NCBI RefSeq assembly: GCF_017875835.1
Contig: NZ_JAGING010000001.1
Location: 2,232,001-2,296,000 of the forward strand
Reading direction: 5' to 3'
Length of the DNA stretch: 64,000 nucleotides
From: Psychrobacter sp. PL19
GTDB lineage: Bacteria; Pseudomonadota; Gammaproteobacteria; Pseudomonadales; Moraxellaceae
A program made the translations under genes and the position numbers. The notes under the pieces were generated by a model. The model saw only the letters and a program-made list of their open reading frames with translations. It did no database searches and was not told where the DNA came from. This document shows positions 1-9,332 of this stretch, in pieces (positions within the stretch are counted from its first letter, which is position 1; every line of letters begins with the position of its first letter).

Positions 1-974
1 AAGAGGGCAATGAGGTTTACCTAAAAGATATCTGGTTCGACGATGACGAAGTTGATGCTATCGTGGCAGAAGCGGTGAAGCCTGAACAGTTCAATGCTGT
101 TTATATCCCAATGTTTGATGAAGCCAAAAAAGACACTGGTAAAGCGCTAAGCCCATTATACAACTGGCGTGATCAGACTACTTATATCCGCCGTCCGCCC
201 TATTGGGAAGGCAAAATGGCCAAGAAAAATGCGCTAACAGGTATGCGTCCATTAGCGGTACTTGGTGATAACATCACAACCGATCATATGTCACCATCGA
301 ACGCTATCTTGGGTGATTCAGCGGCTGGTGAATATCTTGACACCATGGGTTTACCTGCCGAGGATTACAACTCGTATGCGACTCATCGCGGTGATCACTT
401 AACCGCTCAACGTGCAACTTTTGCCAACCCTAAATTGCTCAATGAAATGGTACGCGATGGCAATGACAGCAGAAGTGGTGAGGTGATTCAGGGCTCACTT
501 GCTCGTGTTGAGCCTGAAGGTCAGGTTATGCGTATGTGGGAAGCGATTGAAACCTACATGAACCGCGAACAGCCTTTAATTATCATTGCAGGTGATGGCT
601 ATGGTCAAGGCTCAAGCCGCGACTGGGCTGCCAAAGGTGTACGTTTAGCTGGTGTGGAAACAGTAGTTGCTGAGGACTTTGAGCGTATTCATCGTCAAAA
701 CTTAGTGGGTATGGGCGCCCTACCGCTACAGTTTGAGAAAGGCGTAAATCGTCATACCTTAAATATTGATGGCTCAGAAGTGTTTGATGTCACTGGCGAA
801 GTATCTGCTGGCGGGCTTATGACTTTAGTCATTAACCGCACTGATGGTAGCAAAACTGAAGTACCAATCATTTGCCGCTTAGATACTGCTGATGAAGTCA
901 AAATGTACAACGCTGGCGGTATGCTCCAACGCTTCGCCAAAGAGTTTATCGATGGTACTTTAGATATTGCTTAA
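1..974 (+). CDS. acnD: 2-methylcitrate dehydratase AcnD, C-terminal part (5' end outside window)
   Basis: The reading frame is open from base 3, so this is the 3' end of a longer gene; about 323 C-terminal residues are visible. AcnD is an aconitase-family Fe-S enzyme that dehydrates 2-methylcitrate to 2-methylaconitate in the methylcitrate cycle for propionate. The visible part is the swivel domain: GDNITTDHMSPSNAI near its start, then ATHRGDHLTAQRATFANP, then the substrate-binding stretch around YGQGSSRDWAAKG. These read as AcnD rather than AcnA/AcnB, and the following prpF supports this. The Fe-S cysteine region is not in the window. The gene ends about 30 bases before a good intrinsic terminator. 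Confidence 0.93.
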   Translation, partial: EGNEVYLKDIWFDDDEVDAIVAEAVKPEQFNAVYIPMFDEAKKDTGKALSPLYNWRDQTTYIRRPPYWEGKMAKKNALTGMRPLAVLGDNITTDHMSPSNAILGDSAAGEYLDTMGLPAEDYNSYATHRGDHLTAQRATFANPKLLNEMVRDGNDSRSGEVIQGSLARVEPEGQVMRMWEAIETYMNREQPLIIIAGDGYGQGSSRDWAAKGVRLAGVETVVAEDFERIHRQNLVGMGALPLQFEKGVNRHTLNIDGSEVFDVTGEVSAGGLMTLVINRTDGSKTEVPIICRLDTADEVKMYNAGGMLQRFAKEFIDGTLDIA

Positions 975-1006
975 GCGTTTAGTTTGCTAGTAATGTAAAC
1001 AATAGA

Positions 1007-1050
1007 AGAGCTGGCGTTGTATATATTTTATATGGCGTCGGCTCTTTTTT
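1007..1050 (+). terminator. Rho-independent terminator after acnD
   Basis: A 10-bp stem (1007-1016 with 1036-1045, two G-U wobbles) is followed by a T run. It lies 33 bases after the acnD stop and would separate acnD from the downstream genes. Confidence 0.75.
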
Positions 1051-1080
1051 AACTTTAGTTGCAAACAAACTAATGTCTTA

Positions 1081-1206
1081 ATGGAAACGCTTTACTTATT
1101 AAAGTCGCCTGCTAATGTCACTCATCTTGCTAAATCTGTCGACCAAGCTAAGGCTGGCGAGACTGTTGTGCATGCGCCATCTGATATTGACATTAATCAT
1201 GAATAA
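1081..1206 (+). pseudogene. YefM/Phd-type antitoxin remnant (C-terminal 41 residues)
   Basis: A short open stretch encodes METLYLLKSPANVTHLAKSV followed by a short basic/acidic tail. The ETLYLLKSPAN segment is typical of the C-terminal toxin-binding half of YefM/Phd antitoxins. The N-terminal DNA-binding half is absent, and the acnD terminator occupies the place where it should be. The ATG at 1081 coincides with an internal methionine, so this is more likely a decayed remnant than an active gene. A RelE/ParE-type toxin gene follows at once on the opposite strand, with an unrelated ParD-like antitoxin as partner. The locus may therefore have exchanged TA modules; that is inference. Confidence 0.55.
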
Positions 1207-1213
1207 ATAAGAA

Positions 1214-1504
1214 TCATAAAGATAATTTTAGATCACGATAAAAGTTTTCATGTGTACCTATTAGCAATAGAGTTAACACCAGCTGGCCGTTGTCAATTTG
1301 ATATGCTAGTAGTGTCAACTGCTTCATCATCTTAAATTTATAGACCTGTACAGTGGATAGGTCACCAGTTTTTTGAATTCCTAAACTAGGATTGCCAGCG
1401 ATGGCGCGCACGGCATCATCAAGGTCTACTTTTTGATTTTTATGCAGTTTTTTGACTGCTTTTTTGAAGCTGCTAGATTGAACAATACGCAAAGGTTGGC
1501 TCAT
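1214..1504 (-). CDS. RelE/ParE-family toxin (type II toxin-antitoxin)
   Basis: The 96-residue protein has the compact basic RelE/ParE fold pattern: an N-terminal SSSFKKAVKKLHKNQK helix, a middle GDLSTVQVYKF strand region, and a C-terminal LLLIGTHENFYRDL. Members usually cleave mRNA on the ribosome (RelE, YafQ) or inhibit gyrase (ParE); sequence alone does not tell which, though the GTHENFYRDL end resembles YafQ-like members. It lies 17 bases downstream of a ParD-like antitoxin gene on the same strand, the usual antitoxin-first order. Length is normal. Confidence 0.78.
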   Translation of the reverse strand: MSQPLRIVQSSSFKKAVKKLHKNQKVDLDDAVRAIAGNPSLGIQKTGDLSTVQVYKFKMMKQLTLLAYQIDNGQLVLTLLLIGTHENFYRDLKLSL

Positions 1505-1521
1505 GATTTATCCAAAATAGT

Positions 1522-1743
1522 CTATCCAAACTCGTAAGGCTCGACCATATCAGCATCAACCTCTGCTTGAGCTATTAATAATTGGCGTACGAACTCATAA
1601 GATAGATCAGGATTGTCTTCCATAATTTGGCCGATAGTTGCCCAATGTTCGATTTGTTTAGGGGGTGTTCGGTGATGTGCCTTTGCGATTGCCGATGCTT
1701 TATCGACCAATGCTCGGTCAAGTCGAATGCTTGCTGTTGCCAT
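1522..1743 (-). CDS. ParD-like antitoxin
   Basis: The 73-residue protein starts ATASIRLDRALVDKASAIAK, a short strand plus helix as in ribbon-helix-helix or ParD-like antitoxins. An acidic C-terminal tail (EVDADMVEPYEFG) could wrap the toxin. It sits directly upstream of the RelE/ParE-type toxin gene and would be co-transcribed with it, from a promoter near the palindrome at 1808-1824. The ribosome binding site GGAGAG lies just before the start (reverse strand of 1744-1752). Confidence 0.75.
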   Translation of the reverse strand: MATASIRLDRALVDKASAIAKAHHRTPPKQIEHWATIGQIMEDNPDLSYEFVRQLLIAQAEVDADMVEPYEFG

Positions 1744-1807
1744 GATGCTCTCCTAAATGAGCTAGGTTAAGTTTAAAAAAACAAGCAAACTCAACGGCTT
1801 ATGATTT

Positions 1808-1824
1808 TGTGGTATTTTACCACA
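1808..1824. promoter_or_regulatory. Perfect palindrome, candidate operator of the ParD-like/RelE pair
   Basis: TGTGGTA, a TTT spacer and TACCACA form a perfect 7-bp inverted repeat in the 148-bp divergent region between the antitoxin (-) and prpF (+). TA antitoxins commonly bind such palindromes to autorepress. It could instead be bound by a propionate regulator acting on prpF. Confidence 0.4.
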
Positions 1825-1891
1825 GATATTAATTATTTACGAATATCATCAAGAAAACAGGTTAATAAACCCATAAAAAGGACTTCTTCTA

Positions 1892-3124
1892 ATGACCCAA
1901 TCAAATAATAACCCAAACACCAATTTCGCCCCGCAAATATCTGTCTCTGCCACCTATATGCGTGGAGGCACGTCAAAAGGCACCTTCTTTAAACTCTCTG
2001 ACTTACCTGAGCGTTGCCAAGTCGCTGGCGAGTCGCGTGATAATTTCTTATTACGTGTTATCGGCAGCCCTGATCCTTATGGCAAGCAAATCGACGGCTT
2101 GGGTAATGGCAGTTCTAGCACTTCAAAAACCGTCATTCTATCTCCAGCAGATAGCAATGACTATGATGTCAATTATCTGTTTGGTCAGGTCAATATTGCC
2201 AAGCCCATGATTGACTGGAGTGGTAACTGCGGTAATCTAACGGCAGCGGTGGGCGCTTGTGCCATTAATATGGGTTTAGTAGCTGCTGACCGTATTCCTG
2301 AAAATGGTATTTGTGCAGTACGTATCTGGCAAGAGAACATTGGTAAGACTATTATTGCTCACGTTCCTGTCTATACAGACGACAATCAAAAGGTTCAAGT
2401 ACAAGAAACCGGTGATTTTGTGTTGGATGGCGTGACCTTCCCTGCTGCTGAAGTCAAAGTTGAGTTTATTGATCCCGTAGATGGTGACAGTGCTATGTTT
2501 CCTACTGGTAACTTAGTCGATGAATTTACCGTGCCTAATATTGGCAGTTTTGAAGCGACTTTCATTAGCGCCGGTATTCCCACTATTTTCTTAAAGGCCG
2601 AAGATTTAGGCTTAACCGGTACAGAGCTGCAAAGTGATGTTAATAGCGATACTGACTTACTGACCAAGCTTGAAACTATTCGCGCCCATGGCGGGGTGGC
2701 GATGGGCTTATTTTCTGATATCAGTGAGGCGCAAACTCGTCAGCATACCCCAAAATTAGCATGGGTAGCTCAAGCTAGCAGCTATACGGCCTCTAGTGGC
2801 AGTGAGGTCTCTGCGGATGAGATTGATTTAGTAGTTCGGGCGATGAGTATGGGACAGTTGCATCACGCTATGATGGGCACAGCAGCAGTAGCGATTGCAG
2901 CAGCAGCAACGACCCAAGGCACCCTAGTCAATCAAGCAGCAGGTGCTGGCCAATCCGAAAAACAGCTGTCTGAAGTGCGCTTTGGTCATCCGTCAGGAAC
3001 GTTATTGGTTGGCGGAAAAACAGAACAAGTTAATGGGCGCTGGCAAGCTAAGAAAGTCTCTATGAGTCGTTCTGCGCGTCGTATCATGGTTGGACAAGTT
3101 TTTGTACCAGCGGACTGCTTCTAA
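1892..3124 (+). CDS. prpF: 2-methylaconitate cis-trans isomerase PrpF
   Basis: This 410-residue protein belongs to the PrpF family (diaminopimelate epimerase-like fold). It isomerises the trans-2-methylaconitate made by AcnD to the cis form that aconitase hydrates. Family signatures are the N-terminal ATYMRGGTSKGTFF, the GNCGNLTAAVGACAI segment around residue 110, and the C-terminal region HPSGTLLVGG. Length is typical (about 390-410). An AAGGA ribosome binding site lies 8 bases before the ATG. The 917-bp distance from acnD is unusual because the two are normally adjacent; here a TA module sits between them. Confidence 0.95.
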   Translation: MTQSNNNPNTNFAPQISVSATYMRGGTSKGTFFKLSDLPERCQVAGESRDNFLLRVIGSPDPYGKQIDGLGNGSSSTSKTVILSPADSNDYDVNYLFGQVNIAKPMIDWSGNCGNLTAAVGACAINMGLVAADRIPENGICAVRIWQENIGKTIIAHVPVYTDDNQKVQVQETGDFVLDGVTFPAAEVKVEFIDPVDGDSAMFPTGNLVDEFTVPNIGSFEATFISAGIPTIFLKAEDLGLTGTELQSDVNSDTDLLTKLETIRAHGGVAMGLFSDISEAQTRQHTPKLAWVAQASSYTASSGSEVSADEIDLVVRAMSMGQLHHAMMGTAAVAIAAAATTQGTLVNQAAGAGQSEKQLSEVRFGHPSGTLLVGGKTEQVNGRWQAKKVSMSRSARRIMVGQVFVPADCF

Positions 3125-3339
3125 GCTGGGACTAAGTTGCAATAAGGTCTTTTTTATTAGCCAAAAATTCAGTAGGAATATCTAAAACAGGCATTCTTAC
3201 TAAAGACCGTATTAAATATGATTAATAGAAGATTTTAAACTCTAAATCGAACACACCAGCCAAAAAATTTAACAAGTTTAACGCTTCAAAATCGTTAGAT
3301 TTGTTTTAACATAACCATCTAATTTTTTATATTACGTTT

Positions 3340-5193
3340 ATGCCAAACTCTAGCCAACCCCGACGTATACATCTAGACAAAAAGCCACCAGTCAAAAAAA
3401 CTGAGCGGAGGGCCTTGCTGTGGGATATTCTCAAAAAGCTGGCGGTATTTGCCGCGCCTTACAAAACTTTAATTATCTTCACGCTGATTTTGACAGTGCT
3501 TGGCTCCTTTACCGCCCAAGTCAATGCTTTTGTATTGCGTTATACCGTGGATACCCTGACTGAGATTGCGACCCTACCCGACCCTTGGGAGGCAGGTTTG
3601 CGAATGCTAGGCATCATCAGTGTTGTCTTGCTAACTAAAGAAGTGTTATCAATATTCATCTCTTTTGGACAGCGCTACTTTGGTGAAAAAATTCGTATTA
3701 ACCTATCACGCGATTTATCACAGCGCATTATCGAGCGCATCCTTACCTACCGCATGGCGTTTTATACCAGTAGCGAAAATGACAGTGGCAAGTTACAAAC
3801 CCGTATCGATTACGGTGTCAGTAGTCTCACAAGCTTAGTGCAAAACTTCTTTATTGATATGTTACCTTTGTTTGCCAGTGCCTTTGTATCGCTGATTATT
3901 ATGTTTTCGACCAACTTTTGGATTGGTCTAGTTGGTCTTATTATCATACCGATATATTTCTTTATCAGTCAAAGACAAGCGCGGCGCTTACAAGGCTTTC
4001 GGCGGCAGATGCGCGGCTTTAGGGAAGCCAAAAGTGGCTTGGTAATCTCACTTATTAACTCTATCAGTGTGGTTAAATCTTTCGTTCGCGAGGTGATTGA
4101 AGCGGATAAGCACTTAAACATTCAAAAAGACATGACTGAAAACCAGCTTAGGATTCGCAGTATTGGTTTCATTTATGACGCGGTAAAAACCTTTATTGAG
4201 CAAATTGGTATCGTGGTTATTATCCTACTGACCGCCTACTTTGTATTAAAGGGCGAAATGACCATCGGTATGATTTTATTTCATGTGATACTTTTTCAGA
4301 ACGTCGCGGCGCCTATTCGCCAATTACACCGTATTTATGATCAAATTAATAATGCTTTGACCTATGCTGAAGGCTTTTTTGAGATTTTAGAAGACGACCA
4401 ACAAGTTGAAAATATAGCAGGGGCGAGTAGCAAAGGCTTAAAAGGTCACATCGAACTCAAAAATGTCGACTTTACGTATCCTAACGGTACTCAAGCTTTG
4501 CAAGATGTTAGCTTTAGCATCAAACCCAATCGTATCACAGCGCTTGTGGGCTTAAGTGGCGCTGGTAAGAGCACTATTATTAGCCTGTTGGTTAAATTTT
4601 ATGAGCCAAACGCTGGCAAGATATATCTAGATGGACGCGATCTGGCAGAATACGACACCCATGAATTACGTCAGCAGGTTGGTTTGGTACTACAAAAAAA
4701 TCATATATTTTCAGGTACGATCGCTGAGAACATCCGCTATGGTGACATGCATGCTAGCGATGATGAAATCTTCACTGCCGCAACCAAAGCCTCAATTCAT
4801 GAGCAAGTCATTAAGTTGCCTGACGGCTATGAGAGCGAGGCCAATTCATTATCTGGTGGTCAACAGCAGCGTATTGCCTTGGCAAGAATGTTCTTAAAAG
4901 ATCCACCGATTGTGTTTTTGGATGAACCGACGGCTAGCCTGGATGCGATTGCCAGTCAACAGATTAAAAGAAGCCTCGATTTGATTAAAAAAAACCGCAC
5001 GGTGATTATGGTCTCGCACAATATTGCCCAAATTATTGATGCCGATGACTTGGTAGTAATAGAAAACGGCCAAGTGGTCGAGACTGGAACGCACGAAGAG
5101 TTATACGCACAACATGGCAAGTATTTCGAGATATTTAATGCCATGTCTGATAGTTTGAACTTAGATAAAATCACTCAAACCTTAAACGGTTAG
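3340..5193 (+). CDS. ABC exporter, fused permease and ATPase
   Basis: This is a 617-residue half-transporter. An N-terminal six-helix ABC type 1 membrane domain (about residues 35-330) is followed by an ATPase domain. Walker A is GLSGAGKST (about 405-413), the signature is LSGGQQQRIAL, Walker B is IVFLDEPTAS, and the switch histidine is in VSHN. It would act as a homodimer in the inner membrane, probably exporting lipid, peptide or drug substrates; the substrate cannot be read from the sequence. No accessory gene is adjacent. The ATG lacks a clear Shine-Dalgarno sequence. Confidence 0.88.
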   Translation: MPNSSQPRRIHLDKKPPVKKTERRALLWDILKKLAVFAAPYKTLIIFTLILTVLGSFTAQVNAFVLRYTVDTLTEIATLPDPWEAGLRMLGIISVVLLTKEVLSIFISFGQRYFGEKIRINLSRDLSQRIIERILTYRMAFYTSSENDSGKLQTRIDYGVSSLTSLVQNFFIDMLPLFASAFVSLIIMFSTNFWIGLVGLIIIPIYFFISQRQARRLQGFRRQMRGFREAKSGLVISLINSISVVKSFVREVIEADKHLNIQKDMTENQLRIRSIGFIYDAVKTFIEQIGIVVIILLTAYFVLKGEMTIGMILFHVILFQNVAAPIRQLHRIYDQINNALTYAEGFFEILEDDQQVENIAGASSKGLKGHIELKNVDFTYPNGTQALQDVSFSIKPNRITALVGLSGAGKSTIISLLVKFYEPNAGKIYLDGRDLAEYDTHELRQQVGLVLQKNHIFSGTIAENIRYGDMHASDDEIFTAATKASIHEQVIKLPDGYESEANSLSGGQQQRIALARMFLKDPPIVFLDEPTASLDAIASQQIKRSLDLIKKNRTVIMVSHNIAQIIDADDLVVIENGQVVETGTHEELYAQHGKYFEIFNAMSDSLNLDKITQTLNG

Positions 5194-5329
5194 CAAGCAC
5201 TTAAGTCGTTATAATGGCTGCTTATCATATTATCATGCCGAGCTATGTATTCAGTTATATATCTAGCTATGTATATTCTATCTATATCTATTATCCACTA
5301 TCCACTAAGTCGTCAGAAGCTATTTAACT

Positions 5330-5923
5330 ATGACCTATGAATTTTCTATAAAAACTTTTGATGAGCTGACGTCAGTCGACCTTTATCATATTTTAAAATC
5401 TCGCTCGCAGGTATTTGTGGTCGAGCAAAATTGTGCTTATCAAGATATTGATAGCCTTGATCTTGATTGTCTGCACTTCATCGCTCATAAGGATGAGGCG
5501 CTTATAGGCTATTGCCGGATTATTGCGCCTGAATTTAATACCATGGTTGCTCATAGCTCAGTGAGTGCTCTAGGATCAATGTCTGCAATTGGCAGAGTGT
5601 TAGTATTGCCAGAATATCGAGGTGATGGCTTGGCACGCGCAATCATGATCCATGCCATCAAGTATTGCCGTAAAAAATACGCTAAGAAACCGATTGCCAT
5701 CTCAGCACAGACCTATTTAATCAACTTCTATGAATCTCTAGGGTTCGTTCCCAATGGTGAGTTTTACCTTGAAGATGGTCTTGAACACGTTAATATGACG
5801 CTACACCTACTCAAAAAAGTCAAGGTAGAAAAGCCGGGTTCCCCTGTGACCAGCATCTTAACTTTTCTGCTTTTAGTGCTCGCTCTTTCGTTCATCGCAG
5901 GTTTGGTTTATTTAATGCTTTAG
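5330..5923 (+). CDS. ElaA-type GNAT acetyltransferase with C-terminal membrane anchor
   Basis: The 197-residue protein begins with an ElaA-like GNAT domain: SRSQVFVVEQNCAYQDID near residues 25-42, the acetyl-CoA-binding region IGRVLVLPEYRGDGLARAIM near 85-104, and ISAQTYLINFYESLGF near 125-140. A hydrophobic segment (about 172-195) follows and is absent from the neighbouring paralogue, so the enzyme may be tail-anchored in the inner membrane. It is followed 27 bases later by a second ElaA-type gene, indicating a tandem duplication. The substrate is unknown. Confidence 0.83.
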   Translation: MTYEFSIKTFDELTSVDLYHILKSRSQVFVVEQNCAYQDIDSLDLDCLHFIAHKDEALIGYCRIIAPEFNTMVAHSSVSALGSMSAIGRVLVLPEYRGDGLARAIMIHAIKYCRKKYAKKPIAISAQTYLINFYESLGFVPNGEFYLEDGLEHVNMTLHLLKKVKVEKPGSPVTSILTFLLLVLALSFIAGLVYLML

Positions 5924-5950
5924 TCGTCTAATTAGTGAGAACCCAAAGCT

Positions 5951-6514
5951 ATGCCAAGTACTACCACTCCAAACACGAAACCTTTATTACTATCACCACC
6001 ATCATTATTGTCAGTCGTATGGCAATTAACCTCCTTTGCTGAGCTGAGTGCTTATCAGATCTATAACATCATTCAAGCGCGTGAACAGGTCTTTGTCAAA
6101 GATCAGGACTGTTCTTATATTGATGCTGATGGTTTAGATTTTGAGGCGCTGCACTTATCCGCTTATCAAGGTGATGCTGAGAGCGAAAGTATTGCCCCAC
6201 AGCTATTGGCTTACTGCCGAATACTGATGCCAATAAACTTTGATAACCACGATATACAGCAGCATTCAAACACAAGCCATCCACGTATCGGTAGAGTATT
6301 GGTATTAGCGGATTATCGCGGTTATGGGCTGGCACGTGAGCTTATGATTAGGGCAATTGACTATTGTCACCTTCAATTGCCCAAGCAACCGATTCATATT
6401 TCGGCCCAAACCTATCTAATCGAATTTTATCAATCGTTGGGTTTTATCTGTGATGGGGTAGCCTTTGAAGAACAAGGCATCGAGCACATTCATATGAGTT
6501 TAGACAGTCTATAA
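5951..6514 (+). CDS. ElaA-type GNAT acetyltransferase (second copy)
   Basis: The 187-residue protein is a paralogue of the preceding gene: REQVFVKDQDCSYIDADGLD, IGRVLVLADYRGYGLARELM and ISAQTYLIEFYQSLGF align one to one with it. An N-terminal proline/threonine-rich extension of about 20 residues is present, and the C-terminal membrane segment of the first copy is missing. It is probably a cytoplasmic N-acetyltransferase of unknown substrate. The two genes likely share a transcript. Confidence 0.83.
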   Translation: MPSTTTPNTKPLLLSPPSLLSVVWQLTSFAELSAYQIYNIIQAREQVFVKDQDCSYIDADGLDFEALHLSAYQGDAESESIAPQLLAYCRILMPINFDNHDIQQHSNTSHPRIGRVLVLADYRGYGLARELMIRAIDYCHLQLPKQPIHISAQTYLIEFYQSLGFICDGVAFEEQGIEHIHMSLDSL

Positions 6515-6735
6515 GCTTATAAGGCTGAACAAAATGCCTAGCAACTCAAACGCTCACCATACTGCTGGCTAACCGTCAACAAACTGAGCCTAGTTGTACA
6601 CTCTCCTACTGTTGTTTTATAGCGAGTGTGTTACCTTATTAGGTAGTAATGATTGCCAAGAATGACGGTAAAGTGGTAGCTGTAAATTAACAATCATAAA
6701 GCAGTAGGTAGGATACCTCACTTAAGACAAAGGAC

Positions 6736-8256
6736 ATGACTATGACAAACGCCCAAAGGACTACTGTAGAAAGTAACGTCCGTCCAGAATATGACGACGA
6801 AATTCAAAAAATCGCTGACTATGTCCTAAATTACTCTATAGATGAGGACTCTCCAAACAGAGAGGTGGCATGGAATACTGCGCGTCATTGTCTGATGGAT
6901 ACCCTTGGTTGCGGCCTACTTGCGCTGCGATTCCCTGAATGCACCAAACATTTAGGACCAAGTTGTGCCGATCAAATCACCCCTAATGGTGCGCGTGTCC
7001 CCGGCACCTCCCATCGACTTGATCCTATTAAGGCCGCTTTTGATATTGGTTGCATGGTGCGTTGGCTCGATTACAATGACACTTGGTTGGCTGCTGAGTG
7101 GGGACATCCGTCAGATAATTTAGGCGGTATTTTGGCGGTTGCAGACTATATCAGTCAGCAAAACGTCAGCCAAGGACGTGCGCCACTAACTATGAGAACG
7201 GTACTTGAGGCCATGATCATGGCCCACGAGATTCAAGGAATATTGGCATTAGATAACTCCTTTAACCGTGTTGGTCTCGATCATGTATTCTTAGTCAAGC
7301 TGGCCTCAACTGCAGTGGTGGCCAAATTATATAACTTGCCACGCGAACGCATTATGGCGGCTTTATCGCAAGCTATTGTCGATGGCCAAGCACTACGCAC
7401 CTATCGTCATAGTCCCAATGCCGGTAGCCGAAAATCATGGGCGGCAGGTGATGCCACTAGTCGAGCGGTGCGCTTGGTAGACTTTACTAGACGGGGCGAG
7501 ATGGGAATACCTAGTGCCTTGACCGCACCGCAGTGGGGATTTTATGATGTACTATTTAGCCATACCAATAAGGACCTAGCCCCTAAGTCTGCAAGCGATC
7601 GACACTTTACCTTTCAACGAGACTTTGGCAGTTATGTGATGGAAAATGTCTTATTTAAGATAAGTTTCCCAGCTGAGTTTCATGCACAGACCGCCTGCGA
7701 GGCCGCCGTAATTTTGCATCCACAAATCGAAGGTAGAATTGATGATATCGATAAAATTGTACTGACCACTCATGAATCAGCAATTCGAATCATCTCAAAA
7801 GAAGGCCCGCTAGCCAATCCGGCTGATCGTGACCATTGTTTACAGTATATGGTTGCTGTGCCGTTGCTTACCGGTGATCTTATGGCAGAAAACTACGAGG
7901 ATGACTATCATGCTCAGCATTCATCAATCGATGAATTGCGGCGCAAAATGTTTGTAGAAGAAGACGCTCATTATTCAATAGATTATCATGACCCCAGCAA
8001 GCGCTCAATTGCTAATGCCATCCAGATATTCTTTAAAGATGGTAGCAGCACGGACAAGGTAGCGGTTGAATATCCTCTCGGCCACAAACGCCGCCGTGAG
8101 GAAAGTATTCCGATATTAGAAGCCAAGTTCCATGCCAGTCTTGCCACTCGGTTTATAGACAGTCGTTGTGAAGCCATTGCCAGGCTATGTGACGATCAAG
8201 CGCAATTAGAGCAAACGCCAGTGAATGAGTTTATGGATATGTTTGTCATTAACTGA
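6736..8256 (+). CDS. prpD: 2-methylcitrate dehydratase PrpD
   Basis: This 506-residue MmgE/PrpD-family enzyme dehydrates 2-methylcitrate to cis-2-methylaconitate without an Fe-S cluster. It matches the enterobacterial PrpD pattern closely: [17 protein letters not shown] near residues 50-66, IRPEY-like start, [16 protein letters not shown] near 118-133, [20 protein letters not shown] near 157-176, [16 protein letters not shown] and [19 protein letters not shown]. It is slightly longer than the roughly 483-residue E. coli protein. A second ATG (6742) also fits the AAAGGAC ribosome site. Its presence beside acnD/prpF makes the dehydration step redundant on paper. Confidence 0.95.
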   Translation: MTMTNAQRTTVESNVRPEYDDEIQKIADYVLNYSIDEDSPNREVAWNTARHCLMDTLGCGLLALRFPECTKHLGPSCADQITPNGARVPGTSHRLDPIKAAFDIGCMVRWLDYNDTWLAAEWGHPSDNLGGILAVADYISQQNVSQGRAPLTMRTVLEAMIMAHEIQGILALDNSFNRVGLDHVFLVKLASTAVVAKLYNLPRERIMAALSQAIVDGQALRTYRHSPNAGSRKSWAAGDATSRAVRLVDFTRRGEMGIPSALTAPQWGFYDVLFSHTNKDLAPKSASDRHFTFQRDFGSYVMENVLFKISFPAEFHAQTACEAAVILHPQIEGRIDDIDKIVLTTHESAIRIISKEGPLANPADRDHCLQYMVAVPLLTGDLMAENYEDDYHAQHSSIDELRRKMFVEEDAHYSIDYHDPSKRSIANAIQIFFKDGSSTDKVAVEYPLGHKRRREESIPILEAKFHASLATRFIDSRCEAIARLCDDQAQLEQTPVNEFMDMFVIN

Positions 8257-8307
8257 TTAGTATTCATAAACGCTACTGGCGCACGAGCCACTCTTTAGTA
8301 TCTATCA

Positions 8308-8359
8308 AAACAGCGCTTGATATCCCCGACTTGAACGATGGGGATATCAAGCGCTGTTT
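8308..8359. terminator. Perfect 20-bp hairpin between convergent prpD and SDR gene
   Basis: Positions 8308-8327 are the exact reverse complement of 8340-8359, with a 12-base loop. It lies 52 bases after prpD and 60 bases before the end of the opposite-strand SDR gene. The flanking A and T runs are short, so it is an atypical bidirectional terminator or an mRNA-stabilising hairpin. Confidence 0.6.
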
Positions 8360-8418
8360 GTTTGGTGAGTGTTATAGAATGCTTGGGCTGTATAGACATA
8401 GACCCAAGTTATCAACAT

Positions 8419-9159
8419 TTACCAGGGTATCGACTCACCTGACCAATCAACGAAACTTCCTGATTGGTCAGCGGTCATGCTGGCAAGTACTTCTAATAGG
8501 CATTCAGCGCTATAGGCTGGCGAGAACAGGTGTCCATCCGCGACATTACTTTGAAAGGGAGCAGACAGCTGGGTATTTACTGTACCTGGTTGCATGACCA
8601 CTACACAGACATTTTTGAGTGAACGTCCCCATTCGATACTTAGGTTTTTCATACCCATATTTAGCGCCGTTTTACTCATCCGGTAGCTATACCAACCGCC
8701 CATTTGGTTGTCACTGATACTGCCAACGCGTGCTGAGATAGTCGCAAATATTGCAGGCTTGTCAGCATCGCGCTCAGCTTTAGTTAATAAGGGTTTTAAA
8801 TGCTTAGCAATGAGTAATCCAGCTAAAGCGTTCACTTGCATGTTGTATAAGAAAAAGTCAGTCTCAACTTGTCTGAGCGCTTTTTCTGGCTGTGAGTGCT
8901 CGGTATGAAGTAGCCCCACGCAGTTAATCACCCAATCAATATGCGGGCTCTGTTGTTTAATAACATCGGCTGCCTGCTTGATGCTGTCTTCATCGCTTAC
9001 GTCCATTTTTAGCCAATGTAGATTGTCCGCTTCAAAATCAGGGACACTTCTATGATAAGTGGCAAAGACCTGATTACTGGTGCTGTTTACCAGTTGCTTA
9101 ACCATTGCTTGGCCGATACCGCCGGTACCGCCAATGATAAGATACGTTTTATTGCTCAT
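8419..9159 (-). CDS. Short-chain dehydrogenase/reductase (SDR)
   Basis: The protein is about 246 residues from the preferred ATG at 9159, which has AAGGAG 6 bases upstream; an upstream start at 9183 is less likely. The Rossmann nucleotide-binding motif is IIGGTGGIGQAM near the N-terminus. A VINCVG segment follows the fourth strand, and the catalytic Tyr and Lys are in YSYRMSKTALNM. It resembles the CsgA/C-factor-like SDR group. It is probably a cytoplasmic NAD(P)-dependent oxidoreductase; its substrate is not evident and its neighbours give no hint. Confidence 0.85.
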   Translation of the reverse strand: MSNKTYLIIGGTGGIGQAMVKQLVNSTSNQVFATYHRSVPDFEADNLHWLKMDVSDEDSIKQAADVIKQQSPHIDWVINCVGLLHTEHSQPEKALRQVETDFFLYNMQVNALAGLLIAKHLKPLLTKAERDADKPAIFATISARVGSISDNQMGGWYSYRMSKTALNMGMKNLSIEWGRSLKNVCVVVMQPGTVNTQLSAPFQSNVADGHLFSPAYSAECLLEVLASMTADQSGSFVDWSGESIPW

Positions 9160-9332
9160 ACTAACTCCTTGTCTTAAAACCAATTATCAATTAGTAACTC
9201 CATCAACCACTACTCTCATACTAAGCGTAATAAGCCAACTGACCATTCATTCTAAGTTGCATTAATGTGCTGGTTATTTATTATGGCTACTTTTTTACAT
9301 CTTTACCAATTTAGTTTAGTCAACTGGCCCAT

